A stretch of 64,000 nt of DNA from Faucicola sp902506225 (GTDB lineage: Bacteria; Pseudomonadota; Gammaproteobacteria; Pseudomonadales; Moraxellaceae), in NCBI GenBank assembly GCA_902506225.1, contig LR733345.1, forward strand, positions 1,364,001 to 1,428,000, given 5' to 3'. The translations under genes and the position numbers were made by a program. Positions 61,255-64,000 of this stretch are shown piece by piece. The notes below the pieces were generated by a model. That model did not search any database and was not told where the DNA came from. It worked only from the letters and a program-made list of their open reading frames with translations. The stretch's first letter is position 1, and each line of letters starts with the position of its first letter.

Positions 61255-62352
61255 TTAATCATTCAACTCGCGAGTGGGTAATACATCTTTAATGGCGTCA
61301 CGTAAATCATGCATCGCTTTGACCGTGGTATCCCAATCGATACAGCCATCGGTAATAGACTTGCCATATTCAAGCTGGCTCAAATCCGCGGTCAAATCTT
61401 GACGCCCGCCTTTAAGATGACTTTCAACCATCATCCCAATAATCGAGCGATTACCGTGTTTGATTTGCTCAGCGATATTTTCAATGACCATCGGTTGCAG
61501 GTAAGGGTCTTTATTTGAATTGGCATGGCTTGAGTCAATCATGATTTTGCCTGAGACTTTACCTTTGGCAAGTTCATTTTCTGCTTGGGCAACGGCAGTG
61601 GCATCATAGTTGGGTTTGCCATTACCGCCGCGAAGCACCACATGACCGTATGGATTACCTTTTGATTGAATGATAGACACCAGACCATCGGCAGATAAAC
61701 CTAAAAAGCTATGACCAGATTTGACCGCTTGCATGGCATTGACTGCCACTGTCATACCGCCATCTGTACCGTTCTTAAAGCCGACTGGACAAGACAGACC
61801 TGAAGACATCTCGCGGTGAGTCTGACTCTCAGTGGTACGTGCGCCGATGGCTGACCAGCTGATTAAATCTTGGATATACTGCGGTGTATTGGGGTCAAGC
61901 GCTTCGGTTGCACAAGGTAAGCCTTTTTCATTTAAATCAAGCAGCAGTTTGCGCGCAACACGCAAGCCTTTATTGATATCAAAGCTATCATTCATGTCTG
62001 GGTCATTGATTAAGCCTTTCCAGCCCACCGTAGTACGAGGTTTTTCAAAGTACACACGCATCACCACATAAATACTGTCTTCAATTTCTTTGGATAAAGC
62101 CAACAGTTTATCGGCGTATTCATGGGCAGCGTTGACGTCATGAATCGAGCAGGGACCAATCACCATCAATAAACGTTTGTCTTTACCGTCTAAAATATTA
62201 CGCACGGTTTCACGACCTTTGGTCACCGTCTCGATAGCTTTGGGGCTTAATGGTAGTTCGTTTTTCAATTCCGCAGGCGTCACTAGCGGTAAAATTGCTT
62301 CAATATTCACGTTATCTACATCAGCGATATCAGTTTTGGCAAAAGTTGTCAT
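61255..62352 (-). CDS. aroG: 3-deoxy-7-phosphoheptulonate (DAHP) synthase, type I
   Basis: The 365-residue enzyme condenses phosphoenolpyruvate and erythrose 4-phosphate, starting aromatic amino-acid synthesis. Visible blocks: 'LLMVIGPCSIHDVNAAHEYADKL' (metal Cys), 'MRVYFEKPRTTVGWKGLINDP', 'ARTTESQTHREMSSGLSCPVGFKNGTDG' and 'IMIDSSHANSNKDP'. The length fits the AroF/G/H class; which amino acid inhibits it cannot be read here, so the symbol is nominal. I placed the start at 62352 (GAGAATT upstream). A TrpR-operator-like dyad lies 180 bases upstream. Confidence 0.93.
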   Translation of the reverse strand: MTTFAKTDIADVDNVNIEAILPLVTPAELKNELPLSPKAIETVTKGRETVRNILDGKDKRLLMVIGPCSIHDVNAAHEYADKLLALSKEIEDSIYVVMRVYFEKPRTTVGWKGLINDPDMNDSFDINKGLRVARKLLLDLNEKGLPCATEALDPNTPQYIQDLISWSAIGARTTESQTHREMSSGLSCPVGFKNGTDGGMTVAVNAMQAVKSGHSFLGLSADGLVSIIQSKGNPYGHVVLRGGNGKPNYDATAVAQAENELAKGKVSGKIMIDSSHANSNKDPYLQPMVIENIAEQIKHGNRSIIGMMVESHLKGGRQDLTADLSQLEYGKSITDGCIDWDTTVKAMHDLRDAIKDVLPTRELND

Positions 62353-62657
62353 AATTCTCACAGGCTGTTGGCAAAAATTTAAAAAATCACTATAAACCAA
62401 AAAATTTATAATGTCATTACTTGAGTCAGTAGGAAAGCCTACTTTTAGTTTGGCAGTTGATAAAATTTTTTGTCAATGTTTAAAGTCTGTTTGGATATCT
62501 GAATATCCTATAGCACCAGTATAACAATTATTGTATCAGTATACTAGTACAAAATAACAAATAACTGTCATTTAAATTTTTTGATGGTTTTACTTTTCAT
62601 CTGTTTACCCCTAAAATATTTTTTTAAAATGATAACCAAACAAGGCTGTTTAATCTC
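62353..62657. other. 305-bp divergent gap between the DAHP synthase gene and lpxB
   Basis: It must hold promoters for both genes; none stands out. Two dyads are visible: GGATAT/ATATCC (62493-62508) and a near-palindrome at 62531-62552 (listed separately). Confidence 0.5.
62533..62550. promoter_or_regulatory. TrpR-operator-like dyad
   Basis: GTATCAGTATACTAGTAC matches the E. coli TrpR operator consensus GTACTAGTTAACTAGTAC at 14 of 18 positions, with a perfect right half-site ACTAGTAC. It lies in the control region of a DAHP synthase gene, the same kind of gene (aroH) that TrpR represses in E. coli. TTGTA and TACAA extend the symmetry to 22 bases. Whether this organism has TrpR is not shown here. 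Confidence 0.4.
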
Positions 62658-64000
62658 ATGTACGCTAACGCCCCTGCAAAAATCACTTCAGACCTTGCTG
62701 CAAACGCCACACTCGCAACCGATATTGCTAACCCAAGCACAGCCAGCTTTTATAACGTCAGCGAAGCGAGCTTTTCTAACCTAAGTGAACAGAACTTGCC
62801 GCAAAACGTGGCTAAAACTAAGTTTCAGCCGATTGTCATTGGTATCGTAGCAGGCGAAGTCTCAGGCGATGCGCTGGGTGCAGACTTTATGCGCCAGATG
62901 AATAATTTGCGTGATGACATTGTATGGGTGGGCGTGGGTGGCGCACAAATGCAGGCGCAAGGGCTTAACTCAGTGATTGACATGTCTCGTTTGTCGGTGA
63001 TGGGCTTGGTGGAAGTGGTCAAGCATTTGCCAGATTTGTTTAAAGCACGCGATGAGATTTTGGCGGCGTTTAAACAAAACGCCATCGATATTTTTGTCGG
63101 CATTGATGCGCCTGATTTTAATTTGCGATTGGGTGAACGGTTAAAATCAGCGGGTATTTATTGTGTGCAATATGTCAGCCCATCGATATGGGCATGGCGG
63201 GAAGGGCGAATTGAGAAAATCAAACGCGCGACCAATTTGGTGCTGTGTTTGTTTCCGTTTGAGTTGTCTGTGTACCAAAAACATGATCATCCCGCCGTGT
63301 GTGTCGGGCATTCACTCCTCAAAACCATTGATGACAATTTGCTTACAACGCCTATGGATGAGCTGCGCCGTGAGTTGATTTGGGATAATCCCACCTACCA
63401 TCAGTTTTTTGTCAAAATGGGCGAGATGGAAATGAGTCATCTCATTGCAGTGATGCCAGGCTCAAGACGCAGTGAAATCGATGCGATTTTTCCAAAAATG
63501 CTCAAAGCGATTCATCAACTGTTGATTATGGATGATAAGCTATGCTTTATCGTGCCAACGGTCAACCAACATCTACTGACTATCGTAGAGCAATATGTAG
63601 AAGCCCAATCAGCGCAGGTGTGCCATCATGTAACTGTCAGCTGTGATGAAACACAAGCGGATTTTAGCCAACAGGTGATGGCGGCGTCAGATTTGGTTCT
63701 GCTCGCATCGGGCACCGCCACGCTTGAAGCTATGCTACTGGGTAAACCGATGGTTGTGGTGTATTCACTCAATAAAATGACCTTTTGGCTAGCAAAACGC
63801 CTAGTCAAAGTGCCGTATGTGGCATTGCCTAATATTTTGGCAGGTCGAGAAATCGTACCAGAATTGCTACAAGAAGACGCCAACCCAGACAATATTTGCC
63901 GTGTGGTACAGCAATCATTAAAAGTTAAAAATTATAACGAGCAGCTGCGAGATTTGCGGCAAACGTCAGAATGGCTGCGTGAGCAAAGCAACATCAATCC
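62658..64000 (+). CDS. lpxB: Lipid-A-disaccharide synthase LpxB (partial, C-terminus outside window)
   Basis: The frame is open to the window end (447 codons). 'VIGIVAGEVSGDALGADFMRQM', 'DAPDFNLRLGERL', 'YVSPSIWAWREGRIEKIKR' and 'MPGSRRSEIDAIFPKM' are LpxB blocks. It joins UDP-diacylglucosamine and lipid X in lipid A synthesis at the inner membrane. About 57 polar residues precede the conserved start, where E. coli has about 10; a GTG at 62808 would remove 50 of them, so the true start is open. It is unlinked from lpxA, as in Acinetobacter. Confidence 0.93.
   Translation, partial: MYANAPAKITSDLAANATLATDIANPSTASFYNVSEASFSNLSEQNLPQNVAKTKFQPIVIGIVAGEVSGDALGADFMRQMNNLRDDIVWVGVGGAQMQAQGLNSVIDMSRLSVMGLVEVVKHLPDLFKARDEILAAFKQNAIDIFVGIDAPDFNLRLGERLKSAGIYCVQYVSPSIWAWREGRIEKIKRATNLVLCLFPFELSVYQKHDHPAVCVGHSLLKTIDDNLLTTPMDELRRELIWDNPTYHQFFVKMGEMEMSHLIAVMPGSRRSEIDAIFPKMLKAIHQLLIMDDKLCFIVPTVNQHLLTIVEQYVEAQSAQVCHHVTVSCDETQADFSQQVMAASDLVLLASGTATLEAMLLGKPMVVVYSLNKMTFWLAKRLVKVPYVALPNILAGREIVPELLQEDANPDNICRVVQQSLKVKNYNEQLRDLRQTSEWLREQSNIN

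Noticed and set aside
20907..63000. Separation of lpxB from lpxA by about 41 kb as a rearrangement
   Set aside because: Acinetobacter also has lpxB away from the lpxD-fabZ-lpxA block, so it is normal for the family.
1..64000. CRISPR arrays, tRNA or rRNA genes, prophage
   Set aside because: No regularly spaced repeats with unique spacers, no cloverleaf-like sequence in the gaps I read, and no phage genes. The short tandem repeats have no spacers.

Overview
The window is about 64 kb of chromosome from a gammaproteobacterium of the family Moraxellaceae, most likely Moraxella (M. osloensis/Faucicola-like) or a close relative. The evidence is AT-rich intergenic DNA, a BamA whose N-terminal and POTRA segments resemble Moraxella Omp85 as I recall it, and family-typical gene orders (pyrH-frr-uppS-cdsA-dxr-rseP-bamA-skp-lpxD-fabZ-lpxA, hisZ-purA, ilvBHC). 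Nearly all of it is core housekeeping sequence. I see no rRNA, tRNA, prophage or CRISPR array.

Layout. 1-9.6 kb: a YihY membrane protein cut by the window edge, wrbA with a DUF2069 partner, a carboxylesterase, the large helicase gene hrpA, rimO and an SMR efflux gene. 9.8-21.9 kb: the envelope supercluster, running from UMP kinase and ribosome recycling through undecaprenyl phosphate, CDP-diacylglycerol and isoprenoid synthesis to outer-membrane protein assembly and lipid A. 22-26.7 kb: queuosine genes (tgt, queA, queG) with a thioesterase and a DUF924 gene. 26.8-29.6 kb: the NAD(P)HX repair gene nnr, split by a TnpB-only IS605-type element. 30.2-34.3 kb: ilvBHC behind a long leader with a candidate attenuator. 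34.4-38.5 kb: an orphan membrane protein, a cold-shock protein, etfBA and an unknown soluble protein. 38.5-41.2 kb: corA, a candidate small RNA, a DUF2237 gene and a GST. 41.5-49.3 kb: hisZ, purA, a TSUP remnant, a LysE exporter, fetAB, a corrinoid adenosyltransferase, cysS and yqaA. 49.5-57 kb: guaB, glmM, pdxH, a BI-1 protein, nadK, mltB and ppnP. 57-64 kb: a pirin, uup, slyX, a Doc-type toxin with a 56-residue partner, a DAHP synthase and the 5' part of lpxB.

The least ordinary parts are these: (1) the TnpB element in nnr, whose nuclease lacks the usual RuvC-II glutamate and whose hairpin ends sit next to a TTGAT target; (2) a leader peptide rich in branched-chain residues ahead of ilvB; (3) a TrpR-operator-like dyad between the DAHP synthase gene and lpxB; (4) a plus-strand promoter plus terminator with no gene between corA and the DUF2237 gene; (5) two promoters that overlap the terminator of the preceding gene, one for the toxin-antitoxin pair and one for the orphan membrane protein; and (6) many perfect 11-17 bp tandem duplications, several of them spanning stop codons, which look like a slippage signature.
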